A stretch of 64,000 nt of DNA, from contig NZ_JACVPB010000006.1 of the NCBI RefSeq assembly GCF_018882085.1, positions 1 to 64,000 on the forward strand. The letters are read 5' to 3'. The position numbers and the translations under genes are program-made. Positions 10,574 through 20,387 of the stretch are shown in pieces. Numbering within the stretch: the stretch's first letter is position 1; the number at the start of each line of letters is the position of its first letter. The notes beneath the pieces were generated by a model. The model saw only the letters and a program-made list of their open reading frames with translations, had not been told where the DNA came from and did no database searches. The DNA is from Polynucleobacter sp. AP-Reno-20A-A9 (lineage in GTDB: Bacteria; Pseudomonadota; Gammaproteobacteria; Burkholderiales; Burkholderiaceae).

Positions 10574-12106
10574 CTACTTGATTGGCTTATCCAGTTGAAA
10601 CGTCACTGGAGCATCCTCGTCCACTTTATTGGAGGATGCCTCTGGTTTGCCCTCTTGATTGCCGGTGAAATTAAAGTCTTGGCTCTGAACTATGGCGGCA
10701 GGCTTATCTAGGAGTGTCGTAACTAATGCCGGGAATGCCATTACCAGCACGACCATTACTAGCTGTAGGCCTACCCAAGGCAGGGCGCCCCAATAGATAT
10801 CACTACTTTTCACTTCTTTAGGTGCTACGCCTCTCAGGTAGAAGAGGGCAAAACCAAAAGGCGGATGCATAAAAGAAGTCTGCATATTCACACAGAGCAT
10901 GACCCCAAACCACACTAGTGCCGCACTGGCTGCTGCTTGAGGATTGCCATTCATGGAATCGAGCAATACCGGTGAAAGTAATTTCACTGCTACTGGTGCC
11001 AACATCGGCACAACGATGAAGGCGATTTCAAAGAAGTCTAAGAAGAAGGCCAAAAAGAAAACAAACAGATTCACAACGATTAAGAATCCAATCCAACCAC
11101 CAGGTAGATTAGAGAAAAGTTCTTCCACCCAGAAACCACCATCCACTCCTTGAAACACAACAGAAAAGCAGGTTGATCCAATGAGAATAAAAACCACCAT
11201 GGCAGTAATACGCATGGTGTTTTGATAGGCCTCTTGTACTAATCCTTTGAGATTAGGAATACTTGCACGGCGCAGCCAAGCGAGAAGAAGTGCACCCATT
11301 GCACCCATGGCACCAGATTCTGTAGGGGTGGCAATGCCAGTCATGATGGTACCCAGAACCAGGAAGATCAGGACCGCTGATGGGATGATCCCCATGAGAC
11401 ATTTTTTCCAAAGTGCCCAGCCTTTGAGTGTGAGATCACTCTCTGGGACTGGCGGTAGATAGTCGGGGCGAACACGACTCAGGAAGAAGGTATACAGGGC
11501 AAAAAGAGCAATCTGCAAAAGCGATGGACCCCATGCGCCGAGATACATGCTGCCCACATCCGCACTGCCGCTTTGTGTTTTGAGTTGGTCTGCCAGCACA
11601 ATCAATACTAATGATGGGGGCACTAACTGCGTAATGGTCCCAGAGGCTGCTAAAACGCCCGTAGCGTAGCGCATGTTGTATCCGTAACGCATCATTACCG
11701 GTAAAGAAATCATCGCCATAGCGATCACCTGAGCAGCTACAGTGCCAGTGATAGCGCCCAAGATAAATCCAACGATGATCACGGAGTAACCAAGGCCGCC
11801 ACGCACGCGCCCAAATAGTTGGCCCATCGAGTCGAGCATTTCTTCTGCGAGACCGCAGCGCTCTAAGATAGCGCCCATGAAAGTAAAGAAGGGAATGGCC
11901 AATAGTAGATCATTGGCAAGCACGCTACCAAAGATGCGCTGCGGAATAGCTTGCAAAAATGGCATTCCAAAGAAACCTTCGCTGATCGCAATGGCTGAGA
12001 AAAATAAACCCGCAGCCATGAGTGAAAAGGCAACCGGGAAGCCAATCAACATAAAGACGATTAGCCCGCCAAACATGAGGGGCGGCATCCACTCTAATGG
12101 GATCAT
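10574..12106 (-). CDS. TRAP transporter large permease subunit (DctM-like)
   Basis: A 510-residue polytopic inner-membrane protein with the DctM features near the start (LIGFPVAFSLMAAGLFFSAIA, FTFMGAILERCGLAEEMLDSM) and FLDFFEIAFIVVPMLAPVA. This is the transport-catalysing subunit of Na+-driven tripartite (TRAP) importers for organic acids. The last ~45 residues are polar and extra relative to the core. It overlaps dctQ by 4 bp. No DctP-type binding protein is next to the pair; the long DctM resembles the mannitol/chloroaromatic type. The substrate is unknown. Confidence 0.9.
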   Translation of the reverse strand: MIPLEWMPPLMFGGLIVFMLIGFPVAFSLMAAGLFFSAIAISEGFFGMPFLQAIPQRIFGSVLANDLLLAIPFFTFMGAILERCGLAEEMLDSMGQLFGRVRGGLGYSVIIVGFILGAITGTVAAQVIAMAMISLPVMMRYGYNMRYATGVLAASGTITQLVPPSLVLIVLADQLKTQSGSADVGSMYLGAWGPSLLQIALFALYTFFLSRVRPDYLPPVPESDLTLKGWALWKKCLMGIIPSAVLIFLVLGTIMTGIATPTESGAMGAMGALLLAWLRRASIPNLKGLVQEAYQNTMRITAMVVFILIGSTCFSVVFQGVDGGFWVEELFSNLPGGWIGFLIVVNLFVFFLAFFLDFFEIAFIVVPMLAPVAVKLLSPVLLDSMNGNPQAAASAALVWFGVMLCVNMQTSFMHPPFGFALFYLRGVAPKEVKSSDIYWGALPWVGLQLVMVVLVMAFPALVTTLLDKPAAIVQSQDFNFTGNQEGKPEASSNKVDEDAPVTFQLDKPIK

Positions 12107-12654
12107 TGCATTGGCTTTTCGTAATGGAGGTCTTCGGCGGGGACGGTGGTTTTGCCCTGCAAAGCACCGATGCGTTTAATGATTTCTGAAATACCTTGCA
12201 GGCTCAGCATAAAAAACCCAAAGGGCACCACAAACTTAATGGGGTAGCGCGCCAATCCACCAGAGTTCAGTGAGTGCTCCATTACCAACCATGAGGGATA
12301 AAAAAGGGTGGTCCATGAGAGCCATGCGAATAAGAGGCAGGCAGGCATTAAAAAGAAGACTAGGCCAAAGAGATCAATCCACAAACGTCCCCGATCAGAG
12401 AGTTGTGAGTAGATTAAATCTACACGCACATGCTCATTGCGTTTGAGTGTGTAAGACGTACCGAGCATGACCGCAGCTGCAAAAAGATACCACTGCAGTT
12501 CTAGTGGCCAGTTGTTGCTGACATCCAATCCATAGCGGAGTATGGCATTGAGTGCGGATACGATACAGGACAGCAAAATCATGATGCTGGCTGTCTTGCC
12601 CAGAAGCTGGTTTACACGATCAATGCCTGCAGAAAGTTTGGACCAAAACCCCAT
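12103..12654 (-). CDS. TRAP transporter small permease subunit (DctQ-like)
   Basis: A 183-residue membrane protein with four predicted helices, the usual DctQ build (DRVNQLLGKTASIMILLSCI, NWPLELQWYLFAAAVMLGTSYTLKRNEHVRVDL). The motif around Y-T-L-K-R-N-E-H-V-R-V-D matches the conserved cytoplasmic loop of the family. It starts 5 bp after the argH stop, so the transporter genes are probably expressed from the argH promoter. Confidence 0.9.
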   Translation of the reverse strand: MGFWSKLSAGIDRVNQLLGKTASIMILLSCIVSALNAILRYGLDVSNNWPLELQWYLFAAAVMLGTSYTLKRNEHVRVDLIYSQLSDRGRLWIDLFGLVFFLMPACLLFAWLSWTTLFYPSWLVMEHSLNSGGLARYPIKFVVPFGFFMLSLQGISEIIKRIGALQGKTTVPAEDLHYEKPMQ

Positions 12655-12659
12655 GCACT

Positions 12660-14078
12660 TTAGAGGTCTGCGCGACCCCGTTTGATGGCGGCAAGCACTT
12701 GGGCTGGGGCAGTGCCACCAGCATGTTGGCGTGATTGTACTGAGCCATCAACGGTAAGTAATGCAAATACATCATCACTGATGAGTTCAGGGCGGTTATC
12801 TAAGCCGCATGCAAAACGAAGTTCTGAGAGGCTTAAATCTGTCAGCATACAGTTTCTGCCTACGCAAGCCTTAACAGCGTGTGCAACCGCTTCATGGGCA
12901 TCGCGGAAAGCTAAGCCTTTTTTAACCAAGTAGTCAGCCAAGTCGGTTGCTGTTGCAAAGCCTTCTTCAGCAGCCTTCTTCATTACTTCTGCTTTCACTT
13001 CAATGTGCGGAACCATGTCAGCAAAAATACGCAGGGTATCTTGAACGGTATCTACCGCATCAAATAAGGGCTCTTTATCTTCTTGATTATCTTTGTTGTA
13101 AGCCAACGGCTGACCTTTCATCAAGGTCAACAAGGAAATTAGATCACCATAAACACGACCAGTCTTGCCGCGTGCTAATTCTGGGACATCCGGATTTTTC
13201 TTTTGCGGCATGATCGAGCTACCCGTGCAGAAGCGGTCTGGCAGATCAATAAAGCCAAAGCGCGGGCTCAGCCATAAGATCAACTCTTCAGATAGACGTG
13301 ATACGTGCATCATCAAGATAGATGAGAAGGCGCAGAACTCAATCGCAAAGTCGCGATCAGAAACGGCATCCAAAGAGTTATTACAAATACCATCAAAACC
13401 TAAGATCTTGGCTACTTGCTCACGATCGATGGGGTAGGTGGTTCCAGCTAATGCTGCTGCACCTAAGGGCAGTCGATTAAAGCGGGCGCGTAAATCTGTT
13501 AAGCGACTTGCATCACGACTAAACATTTCGTAATAGGCCATTAAGTGGTGACCAAAAGTAATTGGTTGCGCCACTTGTAAATGAGTGTGACCAGGCATGA
13601 TGGTGGAAGCATGTTTTTCAGCTAAATCCAAAAGCGCTAGGCGTAAAGATTTGAGAGTGACTGCAATCTCATCAACGCTGCTACGCAACCATAGGCGCAA
13701 ATCTGTTGCTACTTGGTCATTACGTGAGCGACCTGTATGCAAACGCTTGCCGGCATCGCCTACTAATGCGGTTAAGCGTGCCTCGATGTTCAGGTGAACA
13801 TCTTCCAGTGCTAGTTGCCAATTAAATTGACCAGACTCGATTTCGCTCTTGATTTGAGCCATACCCTTTTGGATATCGGCTAAATCTTGGCTGCTAATGA
13901 TCTTTTGGGTGGCCAGCATTTCAGCATGGGCGAGGGAGCCGGCAATATCAACCATCGCAAAGCGTTGATCAAAGCCAATAGAGGCGGTATAACGCTGAAC
14001 GAGTTCGTCGACAGGTTCTGCAAAACGGGCCGACCAAGCTTGGGCTTTGTTGGCTAAGGAATTATTTGATGAGCTCAT
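12660..14078 (-). CDS. argH: Argininosuccinate lyase
   Basis: Splits argininosuccinate to arginine and fumarate, the last step of arginine synthesis. The product (472 residues from the ATG at 14078) has the superfamily signature [20 protein letters not shown] and the [19 protein letters not shown] block. A GTG two codons upstream is a weaker start. It is divergent from hemC over only 43 bp and probably drives the downstream TRAP genes. Confidence 0.97.
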   Translation of the reverse strand: MSSSNNSLANKAQAWSARFAEPVDELVQRYTASIGFDQRFAMVDIAGSLAHAEMLATQKIISSQDLADIQKGMAQIKSEIESGQFNWQLALEDVHLNIEARLTALVGDAGKRLHTGRSRNDQVATDLRLWLRSSVDEIAVTLKSLRLALLDLAEKHASTIMPGHTHLQVAQPITFGHHLMAYYEMFSRDASRLTDLRARFNRLPLGAAALAGTTYPIDREQVAKILGFDGICNNSLDAVSDRDFAIEFCAFSSILMMHVSRLSEELILWLSPRFGFIDLPDRFCTGSSIMPQKKNPDVPELARGKTGRVYGDLISLLTLMKGQPLAYNKDNQEDKEPLFDAVDTVQDTLRIFADMVPHIEVKAEVMKKAAEEGFATATDLADYLVKKGLAFRDAHEAVAHAVKACVGRNCMLTDLSLSELRFACGLDNRPELISDDVFALLTVDGSVQSRQHAGGTAPAQVLAAIKRGRADL

Positions 14079-14121
14079 AAACACAGTATATTGGTGTAGG
14101 TCTTTGATTATTTTAAATGTT

Positions 14122-15087
14122 ATGTCCCAAACCCTGAATTCCTCCCCATCTGGCGCTCCAAAGCGCCTCGTAATCGCCTCCCGCGAAAGTCGCCTAGCTA
14201 TGTGGCAGGCCGAGCACGTCCGGGATTGCCTTAATAAGCTCTATCCAGGCTGCGATGTCCAGATTCTGGGGATGACCACCCGTGGGGACCAGATTTTGGA
14301 CAGAGCCCTCTCTAAAGTGGGTGGCAAAGGGCTTTTTGTGAAAGAGCTCGAAACCGCATTAGAGGATGGTCGCGCCGATTTAGCGGTTCATTCCTTAAAG
14401 GATGTCCCAATGGTAATGCCCGAGGGATTTGATCTTTCTTGCGTTATGGCCAGGGAAGATGCGCGCGATGCCTTTGTATCCAATGATTACGCCAGTCTTG
14501 AGGATCTTCCTCATGGGGCAATTGTGGGCACATCGAGCTTGCGACGTGAGTCAGTGCTACGCGCAAAGTTCCCTCATTTGGTTATAGAGCCATTGCGCGG
14601 AAATTTAGACACCCGTATGGGCAAGTTAGACCGTGGTGAATATCAAGCCATTATTTTGGCAGCCGCCGGCTTAAAGCGTTTGGGTTTAGAGTCACGCATT
14701 CGTGCATTCTTGCCATATGATCCTTACACCCCTGCAGCGGGCCAAGGTGCTTTAGGTATCGAGACATTAAGCAAGCATCCCAACATCAAACAATGGCTTG
14801 CTCCATTAAATGACTTGCCAACCTTGTTTGCTGTCTCTGCTGAACGTATGGTGTCTCGTCAATTGGGCGGGTCATGTGAGGTCCCACTTGCTGCGCACGC
14901 AGTATGGGATCAGAATCAAATGAACATTCGCTCTTTTGTAGCGAGTGTTGATGGAAAAGCTATTTGCTTGGCCATCGGTAGTGCTCAGGTGAAATCAGTT
15001 GAGGATGCGGAGGCCTTGGGTCTTGCAGTCGCAAAAGACTTGCTGTCACAAGGCGCCGCAGATTTAATTCCAACACTTCCTAAGTAA
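14122..15087 (+). CDS. hemC: Porphobilinogen deaminase (hydroxymethylbilane synthase)
   Basis: Polymerises four porphobilinogens into hydroxymethylbilane for haem and sirohaem. The 321-residue product has the substrate-binding region [15 protein letters not shown] and the dipyrromethane attachment site [11 protein letters not shown] (Cys252). The frame is open from 14047, but that stretch overlaps argH; the ATG at 14122 gives the family N-terminus. hemD follows after 23 bp. Confidence 0.97.
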   Translation: MSQTLNSSPSGAPKRLVIASRESRLAMWQAEHVRDCLNKLYPGCDVQILGMTTRGDQILDRALSKVGGKGLFVKELETALEDGRADLAVHSLKDVPMVMPEGFDLSCVMAREDARDAFVSNDYASLEDLPHGAIVGTSSLRRESVLRAKFPHLVIEPLRGNLDTRMGKLDRGEYQAIILAAAGLKRLGLESRIRAFLPYDPYTPAAGQGALGIETLSKHPNIKQWLAPLNDLPTLFAVSAERMVSRQLGGSCEVPLAAHAVWDQNQMNIRSFVASVDGKAICLAIGSAQVKSVEDAEALGLAVAKDLLSQGAADLIPTLPK

Positions 15088-15110
15088 TACAAAGCGCGAT
15101 CTTCATCAGC

Positions 15111-15935
15111 ATGAGCACCAAAACAATCATTGTTACTCGGCCTGCTGGTCAAGCGCGTCAATTGATTGAAGTCCTCTCCCGCGCCATCGAAGCCAGTGGC
15201 GTAGGAAAGCGTAGTCTGCCAGAGATACTTTCATTGCCTTTGTTAACCATTGCTCCAAAGTTGGATGAGCACTTGGCAGGCCATATTGCTGCTGCCTTAG
15301 ATGATGCGGATCTTGCAATCTTTGTTAGCCCAAATGCCATCGAGAGTGTGATGCGTTTACTGGAGCGGGATTGGCAAGACCTTTCCAGGAAGGTGATTCC
15401 GATTGGTGTGATGGGGGGCAGCAGTCATCTTGCCCTGAAAAATCATGGCATTGGCCTGGAGGATCACCCAACACCGATCATCATCCCCAAAAATAATGAA
15501 AACTGGGACTCTGAGGGTTTGTGGAATGAGCTTCAATCTCTGCAATGGGATTGGCAGGATAAAAAGGTAGTGATCTTTAAAGGTGAAGGTGGTCGTGATT
15601 GGCTGGCTGACACATTAAGGAAGGCAGGCGCCACTGTGGAGGTTATTTCAACTTACACACGCATACCTTTGGATATTGACAATCCTTCTTGGCAACTGGT
15701 GCGAGAAATGGATTTGAGCAAATCTCTTTGGCTACTCACTTCTTCTGAGGCTGTTCGCTATCTTGGCGAAGTCATGAAGGATCAATTTACACAAAACCTC
15801 AATGTCGCTAGTGCGCTATGTCCACATCACAATATTGCGGATGCGGCTGAAATGATTGGGTTTGGTGAAGTCTTTACGAGTGAGCCGGGCGATGAAGCTT
15901 TAATCAAGTCAACCCTAGCTTGGCTGACAATCTAA
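15111..15935 (+). CDS. hemD: Uroporphyrinogen-III synthase
   Basis: Cyclises hydroxymethylbilane with inversion of ring D. The 274-residue product is weakly conserved as in all HemD proteins, but shows the N-terminal ITRPAGQARQL-type start (here VTRPAGQARQL), the FVSPNAIESV block and a C-terminal SSEAVRYL stretch, and it follows hemC directly. The hemX and hemY genes that often continue this operon in Burkholderiales are absent; ubiC is convergent 16 bp downstream. Confidence 0.92.
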   Translation: MSTKTIIVTRPAGQARQLIEVLSRAIEASGVGKRSLPEILSLPLLTIAPKLDEHLAGHIAAALDDADLAIFVSPNAIESVMRLLERDWQDLSRKVIPIGVMGGSSHLALKNHGIGLEDHPTPIIIPKNNENWDSEGLWNELQSLQWDWQDKKVVIFKGEGGRDWLADTLRKAGATVEVISTYTRIPLDIDNPSWQLVREMDLSKSLWLLTSSEAVRYLGEVMKDQFTQNLNVASALCPHHNIADAAEMIGFGEVFTSEPGDEALIKSTLAWLTI

Positions 15936-15951
15936 AAGTAAAAGCGAATAA

Positions 15952-16524
15952 CTAACGCTTTGCAGTCTGCAGTAAGGCAGGCAAGAAAATCTCATTTACC
16001 AAAATAGGATGACCCTTTAAGTGATAGAGGGTACGTCGTGCCCATAAGGGTGAGCCCAAGCCGGCAAAGTGCTTAGAGCACTTTTTCCACAATTCACTGC
16101 TTTTATCTAGGCGCGCAATATCGCGCGGCGGCTTTGCCTTAGAGTGTTTGCGAGTTTTACTAAATAAGACCGCACCCAAAGGTTTGGTGCCTAAGCGCAA
16201 GACCTGATGATTGCTACCACTGGAGCTTAAAGTCGGAATGACACTGTGTGCCATCACTAAAGGAACGCCATTTGAGCAGAGCAATACTTCCCGCGCTCTG
16301 CAGCGTCTGAGTCTGAAATGAAAATAGCGACTTTCGTCGCTATTGAGTGATTGAGGGCAGTCACGCAAAACCTGAACTTCTAGTTTGTGCCCAATTGCCT
16401 TCTCAATTTTTTGGGTGAGAGACCCGGTATCGCTTAGCCAAGGTTGCCACTCGCGTGGCGCCCGATGGATTTCACCGGAACCGACTCGATTCCATGCAGA
16501 ACGGAGACGATTGCGGTGAATCAT
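15952..16524 (-). CDS. ubiC: Chorismate lyase (chorismate-pyruvate lyase)
   Basis: Converts chorismate to 4-hydroxybenzoate and pyruvate, the first committed step of ubiquinone synthesis. The 190-residue product has REVLLCSNGVPLVMAHSVIP, LGTKPLGAVLF and WARRTLYHLKGHPILVNEIF, the three conserved blocks of UbiC with the active-site Arg and Glu. It begins 2 bp after rhlE on the same strand and is probably its last cistron. Confidence 0.92.
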   Translation of the reverse strand: MIHRNRLRSAWNRVGSGEIHRAPREWQPWLSDTGSLTQKIEKAIGHKLEVQVLRDCPQSLNSDESRYFHFRLRRCRAREVLLCSNGVPLVMAHSVIPTLSSSGSNHQVLRLGTKPLGAVLFSKTRKHSKAKPPRDIARLDKSSELWKKCSKHFAGLGSPLWARRTLYHLKGHPILVNEIFLPALLQTAKR

Positions 16525-16526
16525 TT

Positions 16527-18059
16527 TTAGCTACCGCTAAAGCTACGACGTTGACCGCCGGCCTTTGGTTTAGCAAAACGTGGGCCGCCTGCTGGACGTG
16601 AGTCACCAGAGCGAGCCGGACGTGAGTCAGCAGAACGCGCGGGACGTGAATCAGCAGAACGCGCAGGACGTGAATCGCCTGAACGACTACCACCTGCATT
16701 GCCACCACCGAAGCCGCCGCCAGAGCGAGACTCTGAACGAGCGCCTGAGCCGTAACGACCGCCGCCACCGCCACCAGAGCGATTGCCACCACCGAAGCCG
16801 CCGCCAGAGCGACCGCCACCAGGACGACCACCGCCACCACCAAAGCTAGGCTTGGCTTGTGGCTCAAGACCAGCGATGACTGAAGCAACGATATCTTGCT
16901 GTGTAAAGCGTTCGATGTTGCGGATCTTCGCACGATCACGATGTTCAACTAAAGTGATAGCAACACCATTACGACCTGCACGACCTGTACGACCGATACG
17001 ATGCGTATAGTCTTCTGGTTTCATTGGCAAGCCAAAGTTAATCACGTGACTAATACGTGGCACATCGATACCGCGGGCCGCTACGTCAGTCGCAACCAAA
17101 ATCTTGGTGTGACCTTTACGTAAAGATTCGAGACGGCGCATACGCACAGCTTGAGGCATTGCACCATGTAGGGCAGTTGCTTCATAGCCATTTGCACGCA
17201 ATGTGTCAGCAATTTTTTCACTCTCAACTTGAGTGCTTGCAAACACAACCGCTTGATCCAAATCGGCATCAGCCAAAATGTGTTCGAGCAATTTATGCTT
17301 GTGTGACATGCTGTCAGCCCAATGCAACTTCTGTTCAATGTTGGCGTGCTTTTCACCTGCGTGAGCAAGTTCAATACGCTTAGCATCTGTAGTCAACTCA
17401 TTTGCTAAAGACATGATCTTTGGCGCAAAAGTTGCAGAGAACATCAAAGTTTGGTTACGGCCTGCGCAACGCTTATCAATAGCCTCGAGGTCATCAGCGA
17501 AGCCCATGTCGAGCATGCGATCAGCTTCGTCGATAACGAGTTGTTTTACATCGTCCAGGCGAATTGCTTTGCTATCGCACAAGTCGAGCAAACGACCTGG
17601 AGTTGCAACAACTAACAATGCACCTTTCAATGCCTGGATCTGCTTGCCGTAAGGCATGCCACCCATCACAGTTGCGATACGGATACCTTTCATGCCGCGA
17701 ACTAAGTTCACTGCATCGGCTGCAACCTGTTGAGCTAATTCACGAGTAGGGCAGAGCACTAACACTTTAGGCTGTGCGCGACCTGGTACAGGTGAGTTGT
17801 TCGGGTTGTCTTCGATGAGTTGATTAATCAAAGGCAATAAAAAGGCTGCGGTTTTACCGCTACCAGTTTGGCTGCTAACCAATAAGTCACCACCAGCTAA
17901 AGCTGCAGGAATAACCTGAGCTTGCACGGAAGTGGCTTGGGTATAACCCAGTTCAGCAACGTTTTTAAGGAGTGATGCCGCTAGGGCAAAATTCTGGAAC
18001 TCAGTTCCAGTGCTCTTTGAGTCTTTCGACTCGTGATTAGTTTCTTTAGAAAAAGTCAT
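16527..18059 (-). CDS. rhlE: DEAD-box RNA helicase, RhlE-like
   Basis: ATP-dependent RNA helicase for ribosome assembly or RNA turnover. It has the Q motif, Walker A SQTGSGKTAAF, DEAD replaced exactly as VIDEADRMLDMGF, SAT motif (FSATF) and HRIGRTGRAGR, then a C-terminal tail of about 120 residues that is Gly/Arg/Ser-rich (GGGGGRYGSG type) and ends in eight-residue repeats of R-P-A-R-S-A-D-S. Such tails bind RNA nonspecifically. The ATG at 18059 is preferred; another start lies four codons upstream. The upstream gap (18060-18354) may be its 5' UTR. Confidence 0.93.
   Translation of the reverse strand: MTFSKETNHESKDSKSTGTEFQNFALAASLLKNVAELGYTQATSVQAQVIPAALAGGDLLVSSQTGSGKTAAFLLPLINQLIEDNPNNSPVPGRAQPKVLVLCPTRELAQQVAADAVNLVRGMKGIRIATVMGGMPYGKQIQALKGALLVVATPGRLLDLCDSKAIRLDDVKQLVIDEADRMLDMGFADDLEAIDKRCAGRNQTLMFSATFAPKIMSLANELTTDAKRIELAHAGEKHANIEQKLHWADSMSHKHKLLEHILADADLDQAVVFASTQVESEKIADTLRANGYEATALHGAMPQAVRMRRLESLRKGHTKILVATDVAARGIDVPRISHVINFGLPMKPEDYTHRIGRTGRAGRNGVAITLVEHRDRAKIRNIERFTQQDIVASVIAGLEPQAKPSFGGGGGRPGGGRSGGGFGGGNRSGGGGGGRYGSGARSESRSGGGFGGGNAGGSRSGDSRPARSADSRPARSADSRPARSGDSRPAGGPRFAKPKAGGQRRSFSGS
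16597..16692 (-). repeat. Four 24-bp tandem repeats in the rhlE tail
   Basis: Units at 16597, 16621, 16645 and 16669 each encode an octapeptide of the type RPARS(A/G)DS. The units differ at a few positions, so copy number could change by slippage without breaking the frame. Confidence 0.8.
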
Positions 18060-18354
18060 GCTATTACACATCCCCTTTAAGGGATGTCTCCGTATGTTGC
18101 ACCCATGGTTTTTTATAGGGTGCGATGGTCAAAGGCATCGACCATCAGACAAGCGGCAGCGTTGTTGTGTTTATGACTTCTAAACTAATCGCTGAAATAG
18201 AGCTGGGGGGCGATGAATCAAATTGCTTTAAAAAGCCTCCTATTATGGCATTTTCAGCACTCGATTACAAGGGTATTCCCGACTTATTTAACAAATGGAG
18301 AGATAAAGCCTCATCTAGCGGGGTGAGTAATTCAACTATTGCTTGCTTGGCTCT
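18060..18354. other. Intergenic region upstream of rhlE
   Basis: No convincing gene. A stem GATGGTC (18124-18130) / GACCATC (18140-18146) with a 9-base loop lies about 65 bp upstream of rhlE and would be in its transcript if the promoter is further upstream. An 80-codon plus-strand frame (18125-18367) here has no recognisable features. Confidence 0.4.
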
Positions 18355-19752
18355 CTATTTGAGATAACGCAAAAGCCACTCAGTCATTTTTCCGTATGGA
18401 GGGCGTGCCGTTTTGGTTCCCTTAAAAAGGTTTAAATCAAAGAAGCCGCGTACTTCCAGAATTGACTTTTGATGGCTGAAGGTATCAAAACCTGCTTTGC
18501 CGTGATAGCTACCCATGCCACTCGCACCGACGCCACCAAAAGGAAGATCCTCAATGGTGATATGTAAGAGTGTGTCATTAATGGTGACGCCCCCAGAACG
18601 TGTTTCATTTAAGACCCGCTTCATATTTTTTTTGTCTTTGCCAAACCAATAAAGAGCCAATGGATTTGGCTTGTTGTTTACATAAGCAATCGCTGCCGAG
18701 GTATCCGCAATGGTGATGATTGGCAGAATGGGTCCAAAGATTTCTTCATGAAGAATTCGGGCTTCTGGTGGAACATTAAGCAATACGATAGGTTCAAATG
18801 GTCTTGCACCAGCACCGGGGTTATTCAGTAAGGGAATCACTTTTGCGCCACGGTCTAGCGCATCGCTGACTAGGTGCTGCCAGTATTCCAGTTGTCGCTC
18901 ATCAATGGGGCCTGTTAGTTCTTCCGGGTTACTAAATTGAGCTTGAGCTGCAGTTTGTAGCTCTTGAATACATTCTTCTTGAATGCTTTGCTCTAGCAAA
19001 ATATAGTCAGGGGCAATACAGGTTTGGCCACCATTGAGTAACTTGCCATAAACAACCGAGGCGGTAGCATCTTTAAGATTGGCGCTCTTATCAATAATGA
19101 CGGGCGTTGTGCCGCCCAACTCCAAAGTCACTGGTGTGAGATTTTCTGCGGCGGCACGCATCACTTTTTTGCCAATGGTTCCTGAGCCAGTGAAGAAAAG
19201 GTGATTAAAAGGTAGTGCTGCAAATTTCTCGGCCACTTCTGGGCCCCCGGTAGTGACGCAGAACTCGCTAGGGTGGAAATATTCTTGAATGAGACTTGCA
19301 ATAAATCCTGAGGTGCGTGAGCTTCGTTCAGAAGGCTTGAGCCAAACGCGATTACCAGCAGCAAAAGCGGCGATCGCGGGAATGAGCGCCAATTGAACCG
19401 GATAGTTCCACGGACTCAGAATGCCAACCACGCCCAGCGATTGACTTTCAACCCAGGCTTGTGAGGCGCCCATGTGGAATGGAGCTTCTCTTTGCTCCGG
19501 CTTCATCCATTCTTTGAGATGCTTACGGGTGTACTTACATGCCTGATAAATCATTTGGCATTCAGCAAGTCTTGTCTCTACTGGATGGCGCACCCCGAAG
19601 TCAGCTTCGAGGGCTTTGCAGATTTTCTCTTCATTTGCCTCGATCATTTTTTCAATGCGGGCAATTCGATCCAGTCTCACTTCGAGGGTAGGGTTTGGTT
19701 CTGCAGCGTAGGCTGCTTTCATTTCATCGAGCTGGATAGTGAAGCGATTCAT
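18355..19752 (-). CDS. Aldehyde dehydrogenase, class 3 / coniferyl-aldehyde type
   Basis: NAD(P)-dependent oxidation of an aldehyde to its acid. The 465-residue product has the general base motif VTLELGGTTPVIID, the catalytic Cys in GGQTCIAPDYILL and the C-terminal FGGVGASGMGSYHGKAGFDTFS, which are typical of class 3 fatty or coniferyl aldehyde dehydrogenases. The tail PPYGKMTEWLLRYL fits that group. Length is normal. It is alone on its strand and divergent from msrA by 49 bp; substrate is not determined. Confidence 0.9.
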   Translation of the reverse strand: MNRFTIQLDEMKAAYAAEPNPTLEVRLDRIARIEKMIEANEEKICKALEADFGVRHPVETRLAECQMIYQACKYTRKHLKEWMKPEQREAPFHMGASQAWVESQSLGVVGILSPWNYPVQLALIPAIAAFAAGNRVWLKPSERSSRTSGFIASLIQEYFHPSEFCVTTGGPEVAEKFAALPFNHLFFTGSGTIGKKVMRAAAENLTPVTLELGGTTPVIIDKSANLKDATASVVYGKLLNGGQTCIAPDYILLEQSIQEECIQELQTAAQAQFSNPEELTGPIDERQLEYWQHLVSDALDRGAKVIPLLNNPGAGARPFEPIVLLNVPPEARILHEEIFGPILPIITIADTSAAIAYVNNKPNPLALYWFGKDKKNMKRVLNETRSGGVTINDTLLHITIEDLPFGGVGASGMGSYHGKAGFDTFSHQKSILEVRGFFDLNLFKGTKTARPPYGKMTEWLLRYLK

Positions 19753-19801
19753 GGTCTATTAATAGTTGGCAGGTATTGGAATAAGGCATTAGGATAAAGC
19801 C

Positions 19802-20374
19802 ATGGAAACAAATTTAGATAAAAAAGAACCCCTTTTAGAGCGCGCCACCTTGGGTGGAGGTTGTTTTTGGTGTCTTGAGGCGGTTTATCAGCAAATTATT
19901 GGTGTTCGGTCTGTGGTTTCTGGCTACGCCGGTGGCGCCAGACCCAATCCAACTTATGAGGCCGTCTGCACTGGTGTATCAGGGCATGCCGAGATTGTCG
20001 ACATCTTATTTGATCCGCAAATCGTTTCATTCAGGGATTTATTGGAAATCCTTTTTGTCATTCATGACCCAACTACCTTGAACTATCAAGGCAATGATCA
20101 TGGCACGCAATATCGCTCAGTGATTTTTACTCATAGTGAAAAGCAATCTCAGATTGCGCACGAGGTAGTGAAAGAGCTTGAGGATTCAAAAATCTACGCC
20201 AATCCAGTGGTGACGCAGATCGATGCTGCCCCAACTATTTATCCCGCAGAAGACTACCACCAGAACTATTTTCAGCAACATCCTAATCAAGGTTATTGCA
20301 TGGCAGTAGTTGCACCCAAGCTGGCCAAATTTAGAGCGAAATTTAAATCGCTCATAGCGCCACAGTATTCCTGA
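19802..20374 (+). CDS. msrA: Peptide methionine sulfoxide reductase MsrA
   Basis: Reduces methionine-S-sulfoxide in proteins. The active-site motif GGCFWCLEA is at the N-terminus, with YAGGARPNPTYEAVCTGVSGHAEIV and HDPTTLNYQGNDHGTQYRS following, all standard for MsrA. The 190-residue length indicates a stand-alone cytosolic enzyme without an MsrB fusion. It is convergent with pdxH, 13 bp away. Confidence 0.96.
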   Translation: METNLDKKEPLLERATLGGGCFWCLEAVYQQIIGVRSVVSGYAGGARPNPTYEAVCTGVSGHAEIVDILFDPQIVSFRDLLEILFVIHDPTTLNYQGNDHGTQYRSVIFTHSEKQSQIAHEVVKELEDSKIYANPVVTQIDAAPTIYPAEDYHQNYFQQHPNQGYCMAVVAPKLAKFRAKFKSLIAPQYS

Positions 20375-20387
20375 GGATTAACAGTCT

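Noticed and set aside
16597..16692. Short repeated units that could suggest a CRISPR array
   Set aside because: The units are contiguous without spacers and are in frame within rhlE.
16472..16948. A 158-codon Val/Ala-rich minus-strand frame
   Set aside because: It is the shifted frame of the Gly/Arg-rich tail of rhlE and has low-complexity composition.
18125..18367. An 80-codon plus-strand frame in the rhlE upstream gap
   Set aside because: No ribosome site, no recognisable motif, and it runs into the aldehyde dehydrogenase gene on the other strand. It cannot be excluded but is not supported.
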